Notes: generated by a model from the sequence alone, not told the origin. Counted from the first letter of the stretch, positions 23,245-30,064 are shown. The stretch is DNA of 64,000 nucleotides from an uncultured Bacilli bacterium (GCA_934162125.1 CAKPHU010000002.1:1-64000), one strand, 5' to 3'. Translations and numbers: made by a program.

Positions 23245-24603
23245 TCAGAACCTAAAATATAAAAATGGATTATAAGAATCACTAATAATAAAAGCTAATG
23301 TAATTATAAATAAAATAATATATAAAATAGTTCCTATTACTTTCAATGTTTTACTCATCTTAATTTTTCTTAATATCGGCATTGAGAAAATAATACCAAA
23401 AAGTATATAGACAAAGTAATTTTTTAAATAAAAGATAAATTCATTATCAATGATCTTTCCATTCATAAACATCTTTTTAAAGTAAATATTCATTGTTCCC
23501 AAATCTTCTATTGAAAATATTAACCATCCAATCATAATTAGAAATAATGCATAAATATGTCTTAATGTTTTTGGTGCTTTCTCTAATTTTTTAAGTAAGA
23601 ATACTTTTTCTATTATCAAAATAACGCCAAAATATAGTCCCCAAATAATAAAGTTCCAACTAGCTCCATGCCAAATACCTGTAAGTAACCATACTATTAA
23701 AATATTTCTAATATTTTTACTTTTACTACATCTATTTCCTCCTAAAGGAATATAGACATAATCTCTAAACCAGGTTGACAAAGTAATATGCCATCTTCTC
23801 CAAAAATCTGTAATACTTTCAGCAACATATGGATAATTAAAATTAGCTGGATACTTAAATCCTAACATCTTTCCAAGCCCAATTGCCATTACTGAATATC
23901 CTAAAAAGTCAAAATAAATTTGTAATGTATAAGCTCCAATACCCAACCAGGCCGTTAAAGCTGAAATAGAACTAATATCTTCTGTAATTAAACTAAACAA
24001 ATAACCAACGTTATTCGCAATAAGTACCTTCGCAAAAAGTCCTGTCAAAAATGTCACAAATCCATCATAAACATCATGTTTCGTAATCTTTCTTTCTCTT
24101 AACTCAATCTCCACATCGGAATACCTAACAATAGGTCCTGCAATAAGTTGAGGAAACATTGCTACATAAGTAAGCAATGTAAAATAATTTTTCTGTACTC
24201 CAACTTCTCCTCTATATAAATCAATTGTATAACTCATAGTTTGAAATATATAAAAACTAATTCCTAAAGGTAAGACTACTCCAATAGTTTTAAGTCCTAA
24301 GTTAGCTAATACAAAATCTATATATTTAAAATAAAACAAGAAAGCTAAATTAATGAATATGTTTAAAATCAATATTAAAGTTTTTCTTCTCTTAATCTTT
24401 GCTTTATCTATCAACAAACCACTAATATAATTTATAAAAGCTATAAATAAAAGTAAAAGTATATATAACGGTTCCCCCCATGCATAAAATATTAAACTAA
24501 ATATTAAAAGAATAATATTTTTAATTTTATTAGGAACTAAATAGTAAATAATTAAAAATATTGGCAAAAAAAAGATAATAAATATCAAACTACTAAATAC
24601 CAT
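23245..24603 (-). CDS. MBOAT-family O-acyltransferase (AlgI/DltB-like)
   Basis: 452 residues with about ten membrane helices. Family marks: W-R-R-W-H-I-T-L-S-T-W-F-R-D-Y-V-Y-I-P-L-G-G (about 268-290) and the catalytic His in T-G-I-W-H-G (about H312). AlgI-type proteins pass acyl groups across the membrane to extracytoplasmic transferases, here the DHHW and SGNH proteins encoded downstream. The linked quartet MBOAT-DHHW-SGNH-DUF4358 defines a surface polysaccharide O-acylation locus. First gene of the operon; no dlt genes nearby, so D-alanylation is unlikely. Confidence 0.9.
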   Translation of the reverse strand: MVFSSLIFIIFFLPIFLIIYYLVPNKIKNIILLIFSLIFYAWGEPLYILLLLFIAFINYISGLLIDKAKIKRRKTLILILNIFINLAFLFYFKYIDFVLANLGLKTIGVVLPLGISFYIFQTMSYTIDLYRGEVGVQKNYFTLLTYVAMFPQLIAGPIVRYSDVEIELRERKITKHDVYDGFVTFLTGLFAKVLIANNVGYLFSLITEDISSISALTAWLGIGAYTLQIYFDFLGYSVMAIGLGKMLGFKYPANFNYPYVAESITDFWRRWHITLSTWFRDYVYIPLGGNRCSKSKNIRNILIVWLLTGIWHGASWNFIIWGLYFGVILIIEKVFLLKKLEKAPKTLRHIYALFLIMIGWLIFSIEDLGTMNIYFKKMFMNGKIIDNEFIFYLKNYFVYILFGIIFSMPILRKIKMSKTLKVIGTILYIILFIITLAFIISDSYNPFLYFRF

Positions 24604-24658
24604 ACATTACTCCTTAATCTTCTAATTAATTGTACAATATTACCCAAACTTAGGCAAC

Positions 24659-24684
24659 AAAAAAGTCTTGAAATCATCAAGACT
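24659..24684 (-). terminator. Terminator of the HD-domain gene
   Basis: AGTCTTGA-TGAT-TTCAAGACT hairpin plus T6 on the minus strand, between the HD gene and the MBOAT operon. Confidence 0.75.
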
Positions 24685-24702
24685 AATCATTAAAGAAAAA
24701 AC

Positions 24703-25359
24703 TTAATTAGCTTCAAAGTTCCACTCTTCATCATTCCATAATATATTTACATCAAAACCAAAATGATCTGCAAAACTATGAATGGCACTAAATACTTTTG
24801 GAACAAAGTACCATCCTTCTAATTCTTCCTTATCACATTTATCATCAACTAAAAATTGAACTACTAAATTATTACCATCTTTAGTAACTATTACATCATC
24901 AATATACTGGTATTGTCTCAATCCCACAATACCATAACCGTTATGTGCAAGTCGTGACTTAGACATATCAATCTTATCCGCAAATATTAATACAACAGCC
25001 ATAATATTATTACTATCAAAACCATTTCTATGTAGTCTAATTGCTTCTAATATTTCCTCTTTATATTTTAAATCTATCTTATTATCTTCAAAATATCTCT
25101 TCGCAATTTCATAACTTCTTATATCATGACCATCTTTACCTTCTAACATTCCTAAATCATGAAGAAAAGCTGCTATTTTAGCATTCTCAATAAACTCATC
25201 ATCATAATCTAGTAACCTCAATGTGTCTTCAACCGTCTGAATAACTTTATTTACGTGTCTTAATCCATGATAAGTCCAAAAACTTTTATTATATTCATGA
25301 GTCTCTATTTTTCGATATATCTCGTTTAATTCTGGATCCTTACTTATCTTATCAAACAT
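24703..25359 (-). CDS. HD-domain phosphohydrolase
   Basis: 218 residues from ATG 25359 (GGTGGTGAG upstream). Metal ligands of the HD superfamily: H in Y-H-G-L-R-H-V (about 28-31), H-D in A-F-L-H-D-L-G-M (about 66-67), a later His in L-H-R-N-G and Asp in I-F-A-D-K-I-D. Small HD proteins act on nucleotides or phosphate monoesters; the substrate cannot be told. Single gene, flanked by terminators. Confidence 0.8.
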   Translation of the reverse strand: MFDKISKDPELNEIYRKIETHEYNKSFWTYHGLRHVNKVIQTVEDTLRLLDYDDEFIENAKIAAFLHDLGMLEGKDGHDIRSYEIAKRYFEDNKIDLKYKEEILEAIRLHRNGFDSNNIMAVVLIFADKIDMSKSRLAHNGYGIVGLRQYQYIDDVIVTKDGNNLVVQFLVDDKCDKEELEGWYFVPKVFSAIHSFADHFGFDVNILWNDEEWNFEAN

Positions 25360-25390
25360 ATACTCACCACCAATAAACACATTATAACAT

Positions 25391-25428
25391 AAAAATAAAA
25401 AATCTTTTAAACCATAAGCTCAAAAGAT
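25391..25428 (-). terminator. Terminator originally serving the split tRNA-Arg
   Basis: ATCTTTTGA / TAAAAGAT type stem followed by T6 on the minus strand, 15 bp after the tRNA 3' end at 25443. Confidence 0.6.
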
Positions 25429-25442
25429 CTTTTCATCAAACA

Positions 25443-25488
25443 TGGCGTCCTCGGGCAGATTTGAACTGCCGACCTATCGCTTAGGAGG
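25443..25488 (-). pseudogene. 3' part of a split tRNA-Arg(CCT)
   Basis: Minus-strand sequence contains the loop and core CCTCCTAAG, 3' anticodon strand, variable loop, a perfect T arm (GGCAG-TTCAAAT-CTGCC), acceptor strand CGAGGAC and G-CCA. Upstream of the core the tRNA homology ends. Joined at the 9-bp core to the 5' part at 29450..29489, it rebuilds a perfect 77-nt tRNA-Arg(CCT) with all stems paired. So this is one junction of the element at 25480..29458. Confidence 0.9.
25480..25488. repeat. Attachment-site core, left copy
   Basis: Nine-base core CCTCCTAAG (minus strand), identical to 29450..29458 and to the anticodon loop of the intact tRNA at 29297..29373. Confidence 0.8.
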
Positions 25489-25598
25489 GGTCTGTTCCTC
25501 ATCCCTTGGACACCTAAACTATATCTCAAGAAATCCTTATAAATAAAGGGTTTCTTTTAATTTAACTTAAATTTCTTTGAACTCGTTTTTCATCAAGA

Positions 25599-25606
25599 TG
25601 CCGTAA
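25599..25606. repeat. TGCCGTAA motif near the left end of the element
   Basis: One copy, 24 bp downstream of the recombinase stop; two more copies occur at 29179 and 29190 near the other end. Such repeats at both ends suggest recombinase arm-binding sites. GTGCC also follows 7 bp later. Confidence 0.4.
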
Positions 25607-25629
25607 ATTGGTGCCATGATGTCTTATTT

Positions 25630-26337
25630 TTATGCCATTTCTAACTTTTTCATCATTTCATCGAATCTATCCGCACATGCATTTTTACTTTCTTCGAATG
25701 CATGAGTGTATATTTCCATTGTAATTGATGTATCTGAATGGTCTAATCGCTTACTGACAGTCTTAGGGTCAACACCAGAATTGATTAAAAGACTTGCACA
25801 AGTATGTCTTAACTCATGAAAACATATTGGGTCTAAATTATACTTCTTAACAATCTTTCTCAATATATGGTCACAAGTACCTGGGAACATATAATCTCCA
25901 TTTAAAGAAGTGAAGACTCTATCATCCTTACTTATCCATCTTTGTTTGTTAACTAACTTATAGGCCTCTTGCCATTTCTTATATTCCTTAATTAAGTTGA
26001 TAGTAGATTCACTTAACTTAATTATTCTGATGGATGATTCTATCTTAGTTGTTTTCTCATCAATAACACCCTCAACAACTTTAAGTGATTTTGTTATGCT
26101 TACCATTCTTGTATCTAAGTCAATGTCTGACCATCTCAAAGCACAAATCTCACTTCTTCTTGCACTGGAATCTAAAGCAAGTACAATTAACATCTTATAT
26201 TTAATCGATTCATTTTCAAGAACATCTAATAACTTCATGAATAACATCCAGACTGTTTGTTCAAGTCTTTGTGTGTCTCCGTTAACACCATCATCTTTCC
26301 ACATTATTTGTCTAAGGTTTTTCATATTTATTGCCAT
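25630..26337 (-). CDS. Chimeric protein: HsdM N-terminus fused in frame to a tyrosine recombinase catalytic domain
   Basis: 235 residues. Residues about 1-38 (D-D-G-V-N-G-D-T-Q-R-L-E-Q-T-V-W-M-L-F-M-K-L-L-D) are the start of a type I restriction methylase subunit HsdM. From about 39 the sequence is a phage-integrase catalytic domain: Arg I in S-A-R-R-S-E-I-C-A-L, H-x-x-R in H-E-L-R-H-T, His in L-D-H-S-D-T, Tyr nucleophile in M-E-I-Y-T-H. The core-binding and arm-binding domains are missing. The junction lies at an L-L-D shared by both families, consistent with deletion through short homology. It may be the element's dead integrase, or a recombinase once linked to the hsd genes. The ribosome binding site is weak. 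Confidence 0.75.
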   Translation of the reverse strand: MAINMKNLRQIMWKDDGVNGDTQRLEQTVWMLFMKLLDVLENESIKYKMLIVLALDSSARRSEICALRWSDIDLDTRMVSITKSLKVVEGVIDEKTTKIESSIRIIKLSESTINLIKEYKKWQEAYKLVNKQRWISKDDRVFTSLNGDYMFPGTCDHILRKIVKKYNLDPICFHELRHTCASLLINSGVDPKTVSKRLDHSDTSITMEIYTHAFEESKNACADRFDEMMKKLEMA

Positions 26338-26352
26338 ATGAGACTTTCTTTC

Positions 26353-27003
26353 TTATTTTACTTTCTTATAAACTATATCAAAATCCTCATCAATTCCACC
26401 ATTCATGCTATATAAACTATCATTATACTTATCAGAATTTGTACCTTTACAAGATACTTGTTTTATAGTGTTTTTTTCTGTGTTTTTAAAACATAAATAC
26501 ACACTATCCCCTCCGGTTGTATTAAAATTTATTGCAAATATTTTATCATTATCATTTAATAATAAAACTGGTTTTGCACCATTACATCTTTTTGTAATTG
26601 GTTCATTAAATTGTACGCAACCAATACCACCACCGATTCCATAATATACATTATCCTTTTCAAAGTTTAACTTATCATCAATTATAATTGTATAATCTAT
26701 TGTATAAGTTTCATCAACTCCAACTGAAGTATAAGTTTTTGAATATGTTACATTGCCTTGCTTTGAAACTAATTCCCAAATTCCAACATAACTATTCTCT
26801 CTATTTTTTCTGGATAAGTCTCTGATAAGTGAATATACGACAACACATATAATACCAATCACAATTAAAACACCAATTATCTCAAAAAATCTAAATGCTT
26901 TACTAATAAAACTTTTCTTTTTTATTCTTACACCGCAATTAGGACATATTTCCGCTTTTGATGATAATTCTTTTCCACATTCTTTACATTTTATTGTTTC
27001 CAT
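26353..27003 (-). CDS. Zinc-ribbon membrane protein, function unknown
   Basis: 216 residues from ATG 27003 (AAGGAAG 6 nt upstream). The N-terminal zinc ribbon C-K-E-C...C-P-N-C (about 6-25) is cytosolic, followed by one membrane helix (about 36-62) and a beta-rich extracytoplasmic domain with several Cys. It belongs to the broad zinc-ribbon/lipocalin-like surface group without assigned function. Co-oriented with the lipoprotein upstream (17-nt gap) and the recombinase downstream. Confidence 0.65.
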   Translation of the reverse strand: METIKCKECGKELSSKAEICPNCGVRIKKKSFISKAFRFFEIIGVLIVIGIICVVVYSLIRDLSRKNRENSYVGIWELVSKQGNVTYSKTYTSVGVDETYTIDYTIIIDDKLNFEKDNVYYGIGGGIGCVQFNEPITKRCNGAKPVLLLNDNDKIFAINFNTTGGDSVYLCFKNTEKNTIKQVSCKGTNSDKYNDSLYSMNGGIDEDFDIVYKKVK

Positions 27004-27020
27004 CAAATACTTCCTTTCGT

Positions 27021-27839
27021 TTATTTAACCATGTTTTGTGTAACAATCAATCCATTACTTACATAGAATATCTCATTTGAGCAATTATCTTTTGTATCTA
27101 CTTGAACTAATCCGTATTCACATTTTATATCTTCATATTCAGAACACTCTTTTTGATTAGTAATTCCATATCTATAATATCCTTTGTTTGTAATAACAAA
27201 ACCATTTGTTGTTTTTTCAACTTTTTCTCCATCTCTTAAAGTTAAAAGTAATTTTTCATTAGATTTATTATTGTCATAATCATAAGATATTTCATAAATA
27301 TTATTACCATCAACATATCCATAAATTTCTGGGTCATTTATATCTAATTGGTCTAAATAGAATATTTTGCTATTTAATTTATGTAACCTTATTTCCATTT
27401 GGTCTATTCCATACCATGCACGACCTTTTTGAATTTCATCATTAGAAATTTTTCTTAAATTGCCATCATAATATGAATAATATTCTAGATTTTCCCCAAC
27501 TAAAGTGTTTTCTATAATATTTGTAAATAAAACTTGAGTCTCAACTTTCTTGCAATTATTATTGGTAGTAGAGTATTTTTTATCTGAGTATTCATATAAT
27601 TCCCCGGCATTTGTTATAAAGAATCTGCCGCCAGAATAAGCAATGTCTTTAAATTGAGGACAAACAAGTGATTCATTTATATAATAATCATACTTACCAT
27701 TATTATTGTTGATAGAACAACTTATTTTGTTATCTTCTTTTCCATTATTACTATTGTCTTTAGTATCATTTGAATTACCACATCCAGTAATGATAAAAGC
27801 ACATAATGTTATAATAATTATTCCTATTTTTTTATTCAT
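27021..27839 (-). CDS. Lipoprotein with possible beta-propeller-like repeats
   Basis: 272 residues, signal peptide with lipobox I-T-G-C-G (Cys about 20), low-complexity N/D/K linker, then repeats of short beta units around aromatic/Asp motifs (Y-S-G-G-R-F-F-I-T-N, N-L-E-Y-Y-S-Y, K-G-Y-Y-R-Y-G), suggesting a WD/propeller-like domain. Cys pairs C-S...C-P and C-S-E...C-E may form disulfides. GGAGG precedes the ATG. Cargo of the tRNA-Arg element; ligand unknown. Confidence 0.65.
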   Translation of the reverse strand: MNKKIGIIIITLCAFIITGCGNSNDTKDNSNNGKEDNKISCSINNNNGKYDYYINESLVCPQFKDIAYSGGRFFITNAGELYEYSDKKYSTTNNNCKKVETQVLFTNIIENTLVGENLEYYSYYDGNLRKISNDEIQKGRAWYGIDQMEIRLHKLNSKIFYLDQLDINDPEIYGYVDGNNIYEISYDYDNNKSNEKLLLTLRDGEKVEKTTNGFVITNKGYYRYGITNQKECSEYEDIKCEYGLVQVDTKDNCSNEIFYVSNGLIVTQNMVK

Positions 27840-27862
27840 CCTAAGCCTCCAAACTATATAAA

Positions 27863-28006
27863 TTAGATTTCATATCTTCTAATGCTTTTTGGAAGTTTTG
27901 TAACCCAATGAATATTATCATAAGACCATCCGGCACTAACTAAAGATGGTGTTATATACCTTGTTCTAATTTCTGTTTCACTTAGACTTTTCTTATCTCC
28001 AAACAT
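27863..28006 (-). pseudogene. 5' fragment of a type I restriction hsdR gene
   Basis: ATG 28006 with GAGAGGA upstream opens 47 codons. The segment L-S-E-T-E-I-R-T-R-Y-I-T-P-S-L-V-S-A-G-W is the conserved HsdR N-terminus, which should continue for about 1000 residues. Here it ends at a stop after S-I-R-R-Y-E-I. Another frame stays open a little further (L-Q-N-F-Q-K-A-L-E-D-M, stop at 27843..27841), suggesting a fused tail of a different gene plus a frameshift. With the hsdM fragment at 26337 it marks a lost type I restriction system. Confidence 0.6.
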
Positions 28007-28091
28007 ACTATCATTCCTCTCAAAAACATCGTATCCCCAAATACAATACAATTATATCATAAAATGTCGAATTTTGGCGATTGTTAGGCAC

Positions 28092-28121
28092 AAAAAAGCA
28101 AAATCTGTTATTGATTTTGCT
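28092..28121 (-). terminator. Terminator of the frameshifted small gene
   Basis: AGCAAAATC / GATTTTGCT stem, then T6 on the minus strand; the stem overlaps the end of the pseudogene. Confidence 0.7.
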
Positions 28122-28339
28122 CATTTCTTAATATTTGAGCTTGTTGAATGATAGTTTTTATTTCTTGCTCTGAATAATTTAAACAATCATGAATCTCATT
28201 ATATACAATAATTGGTTCAATTGGTTCTTTCTTTTACTATTATAATATTCATCGTATAAGTCTAGTAGTTCTGATAATAATATTATGTCTCTTTTTCTTC
28301 AGCATTATCAGACTTTCTAATAAATTCCTTATAAGCCAT
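28108..28339 (-). pseudogene. Small gene inactivated by two frameshifts
   Basis: ATG 28339 follows AAAGGA. Three consecutive frames together encode about 76 residues: M-A-Y-K-E-F-I-R-K-S-D-N-A-E-E-K, then D-I-I-L-L-S-E-L-L-D-L-Y-D-E-Y-Y, then E-P-I-I-V-Y-N-E-I-H-D-C and the end at a TAA inside the terminator. Each frame is interrupted soon after it leaves the reading path. Product family not recognised; inactive as read here. Confidence 0.55.
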
Positions 28340-28504
28340 AATACATCCTTTCTTAATTTTTTACTTTACTTATATACTAATAAATAAAATTATAAGAATT
28401 ATTATTTAAAGTATATATTAAAAATATAATTAGTTATTTACTCTATATAATAAATGAATTAGTAAGTCTATTAAAAATAGAGTAACAATAGATAAAGTGT
28501 AAGA
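28340..28504. other. A/T-rich spacer without a gene
   Basis: About 165 bp, over 80 percent A/T, separating the frameshifted gene from the two small genes at 28505-29084. I see no convincing ORF, hairpin or promoter with both boxes. Confidence 0.4.
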
Positions 28505-28843
28505 CTACATGTAATCTAGGATAGTTGATTCACAATAATATGTAACTTTAGATTCTTCTTCTCCTAGTTGTAATCTGATAAGTCTCTCTATTATTTTTTG
28601 TCTTTCATTATAAGATATTTTATTTAAGAAGAAACCAATAGTAGAAAGTAAGAACTCTCCATCTGGTTTATATATAGTTACTTCCTCATTTCTGTTATAA
28701 ATATAATCAACTAAATCTGACTCATGAATTACATATTCATCCAATCCATCATCAACAAGTAAATAATTACTAGATTTAACAAATTTTTCCATCTCCTTTG
28801 GATCTGTTATTTCAATTAACTTTTCCATCTTATTTTTCTCCAT
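28505..28843 (-). CDS. Hypothetical acidic protein, 112 aa
   Basis: Overlaps the upstream 84-residue gene by 14 nt, so the two are co-translated. Sequence is acidic with helical N- and C-terminal parts (E-K-L-I-E-I-T-D-P-K-E-M-E, then E-R-Q-K-I-I-E-R-L-I-R-L-Q) and no membrane segment. No family recognised. Cargo of the tRNA-Arg element; a defence or toxin-antitoxin role would be speculation. Confidence 0.5.
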   Translation of the reverse strand: MEKNKMEKLIEITDPKEMEKFVKSSNYLLVDDGLDEYVIHESDLVDYIYNRNEEVTIYKPDGEFLLSTIGFFLNKISYNERQKIIERLIRLQLGEEESKVTYYCESTILDYM

Positions 28844-29084
28844 CTTCTTTCATTTGTAAGAATGCTCTTACTATTGAAACTTCTATCGGATTATTCTCTT
28901 GTAGTTCTGCTCTAAAAATATCTAATAGTCTGTTCTTTTCTATCTCAAGTTCTTTCTGTTGTTTATAGTTTAAGTCATCACTCACTAAAAGTTTTTTAAT
29001 AGCCAGCATATCAAACAAAGTTTGTTTCATGTTATCCGTAAAAATGAAGTTTACATCCTTTAAATCTTTTAATTTTTCTTCCAT
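28830..29084 (-). CDS. Hypothetical helical protein, 84 aa
   Basis: ATG 29084 preceded by AAAGGAAAG. The protein is largely alpha-helical with a K/E-rich middle (L-N-Y-K-Q-Q-K-E-L-E-I-E-K-N-R-L-L-D-I-F). First gene of a two-gene unit with the 112-residue protein. No family recognised. Confidence 0.5.
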   Translation of the reverse strand: MEEKLKDLKDVNFIFTDNMKQTLFDMLAIKKLLVSDDLNYKQQKELEIEKNRLLDIFRAELQENNPIEVSIVRAFLQMKEDGEK

Positions 29085-29178
29085 TTTCTTTCCTTTCTGT
29101 CACTTTTTAAAGTGCAGCTACTTTTAAGATGGTGTTTTATCCCTTGTTTTACCGATAGTTAAGTTACCTTATAGTGGT

Positions 29179-29197
29179 GCCGTAAAAAGTGCCGTAA
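29179..29197. repeat. Two TGCCGTAA motifs near the right end of the element
   Basis: TGCCGTAA at 29179..29186 and 29190..29197, matching the single copy at 25599. Spacing of 11 bp, one helical turn, fits paired arm sites for a recombinase. Confidence 0.45.
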
Positions 29198-29243
29198 CAA
29201 ATATTATGCCAAATCATGTTGTATCACTTTATATCACTTTTTA

Positions 29244-29284
29244 AAAAATAAAAAATGCCTTGAAATCCTTATAATTTCAAGACA
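29244..29284 (-). terminator. Terminator of the element-borne tRNA-Arg
   Basis: TGTCTTGAAAT / ATTTCAAGGCA stem with 7-nt loop and T6ATT6 on the minus strand, 13 bp after the encoded CCA. Confidence 0.75.
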
Positions 29285-29296
29285 TATAATTTCATC

Positions 29297-29373
29297 TGGC
29301 GTCCTTGGGCAGATTCGAACTGCCGACTTACGACTTAGGAGGTCGTTACTCTATCCAACTGAGTTACAAGGAC
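29297..29373 (-). tRNA. tRNA-Arg(CCT), intact, carried inside the element
   Basis: 77 nt with encoded CCA. Acceptor GTCCTTG/CAAGGAC, D arm ACTC/GAGT, anticodon stem ACGAC/GTCGT with loop CTCCTAA (anticodon CCT), T arm GGCAG-TTCGAAT-CTGCC; all stems pair. It decodes AGG, the same codon as the host tRNA split by this element. It differs from the host copy in both acceptor and D-arm positions and throughout the anticodon stem, yet shares the core CCTCCTAAG. It lies 76 bp downstream of the host 5' fragment, with its own terminator. No convincing separate promoter is seen, so the host tRNA promoter may drive it. Confidence 0.95.
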
Positions 29374-29379
29374 ATCTGA

Positions 29380-29400
29380 ATCCCCTAAATATAAGGGGAT
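29380..29400 (-). promoter_or_regulatory. Perfect hairpin just upstream of the element-borne tRNA
   Basis: ATCCCCT / AGGGGAT, 7-bp stem with 7-nt loop, ending 6 nt before the tRNA 5' end. There is no T-tract, so it is not a terminator. It may separate the 40-nt tRNA fragment from the real tRNA in a joint precursor. Confidence 0.4.
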
Positions 29401-29449
29401 AATGTATATTTTTTGTTCGCCCTCACACCCTCTAAAAAATGAACACACT

Positions 29450-29458
29450 CTTAGGAGG
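29450..29458. repeat. Attachment-site core, right copy
   Basis: CCTCCTAAG on the minus strand, identical to 25480..25488; the pair are direct repeats flanking the element. Confidence 0.8.
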
Positions 29459-29489
29459 CGATTGCTCTATCCACCTGAGCTACGAGGAC
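29450..29489 (-). pseudogene. 5' part (40 nt) of the split tRNA-Arg(CCT)
   Basis: From 29489 on the minus strand: GTCCTCG, D arm GCTC...GAGC, anticodon stem ATCGC, loop CTCCTAA, and one 3'-stem base. After this the sequence changes to AGTGTGTTC, not tRNA. The missing 37 nt lie at 25443..25479. The promoter at 29501..29528 is intact, so a truncated tRNA is probably still transcribed and continues into the element. Confidence 0.9.
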
Positions 29490-29500
29490 ACTACTCCTAA

Positions 29501-29528
29501 AGTATAGCACAAATATTTTAAAAGTAAA
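29501..29528 (-). promoter_or_regulatory. Promoter of the split tRNA-Arg, likely captured by the element
   Basis: Minus strand: TTTACT, 16-bp spacer, TATACT, with the tRNA 5' end 12 nt after the -10 box. It is the only good promoter upstream of the intact element-borne tRNA at 29373. Confidence 0.6.
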
Positions 29529-29530
29529 AG

Positions 29531-30052
29531 TTAATCGCTAATAATTTCATCAACTGGAACATCTCTTTCTTCTTGAAACTGTTCTGAAACAATCATTTCT
29601 TTGTAACAAAGTCCAATCTTATAAAGATCCTGTTTCTGATAAAACTTATCATAATATCCTCCACCATAACCAATTCTATAAAAAGATTGATTAAAACATA
29701 TTCCCGGCGTTATTGAAACAAAACCTGTAAAATCTTCAATTCTGTTCAAAGAAATAGGCTCCAAAATATTTTTATATCCTTTCTTTAACTCATCCCAACT
29801 ATTAACTATATAAAAATTAATCTCTCCATTTTCTACTTTAGGTACCGCCACAATCTTATTCTTCTTCCAAAAATAATCAATTAGTTTTAAAGTACTAACC
29901 TCACTACCATAAGAAACATATATTAATATTCCTCTGCTTTCTTTAATCATCAAATTATTAATAACTTTTTCATAAATAATCTTATCCTTCTTATTTCTAT
30001 CCAAAATATTTTCTCTTTTAATTAAATATTCTTTTCTTAAATCTTTTTTCAT
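29531..30052 (-). CDS. fau: 5-formyltetrahydrofolate cyclo-ligase
   Basis: 173 residues from ATG 30052. Family marks: basic N-terminus M-K-K-D-L-R-K-E-Y-L, ATP-binding region with Y-V-S-Y-G-S-E-V and P-K-V-E-N, and the signature Y-G-G-G-Y-Y-D-K-F. It converts 5-formyl-THF to 5,10-methenyl-THF using ATP, in folate one-carbon metabolism. No ribosome binding site precedes the ATG; instead TATAAT lies 6 nt upstream, so the mRNA may be leaderless. A TTG 18 nt upstream is a less likely start. The upstream neighbour ends at a strong terminator. Confidence 0.85.
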   Translation of the reverse strand: MKKDLRKEYLIKRENILDRNKKDKIIYEKVINNLMIKESRGILIYVSYGSEVSTLKLIDYFWKKNKIVAVPKVENGEINFYIVNSWDELKKGYKNILEPISLNRIEDFTGFVSITPGICFNQSFYRIGYGGGYYDKFYQKQDLYKIGLCYKEMIVSEQFQEERDVPVDEIISD

Positions 30053-30064
30053 AATTTTATTATA

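Larger units (their letters stand above)
25480..29458. mobile_element. Decayed integrated element of about 3.97 kb inside tRNA-Arg(CCT)
   Basis: Bounded by direct repeats of CCTCCTAAG (25480..25488 and 29450..29458), which lie in the anticodon loop of the split host tRNA. Content, in minus-strand order: complete tRNA-Arg(CCT), two small genes, a twice-frameshifted gene, an hsdR 5' fragment, a lipoprotein, a zinc-ribbon membrane protein, and a tyrosine recombinase fused to an hsdM start. TGCCGTAA motifs sit near both ends. Fragmented genes and a recombinase lacking its DNA-binding N-terminus indicate a fixed, immobile element. Confidence 0.85.

Noticed and set aside
26353..28843. Complete defence island
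   Set aside because: Restriction genes are fragments and remaining proteins have no recognisable defence domain; calling a system would be speculation.
25443..29489. Trans-spliced split tRNA as in some archaea
   Set aside because: No complementary leader sequences at the half ends, and a recombinase gene plus direct repeats explain the split.
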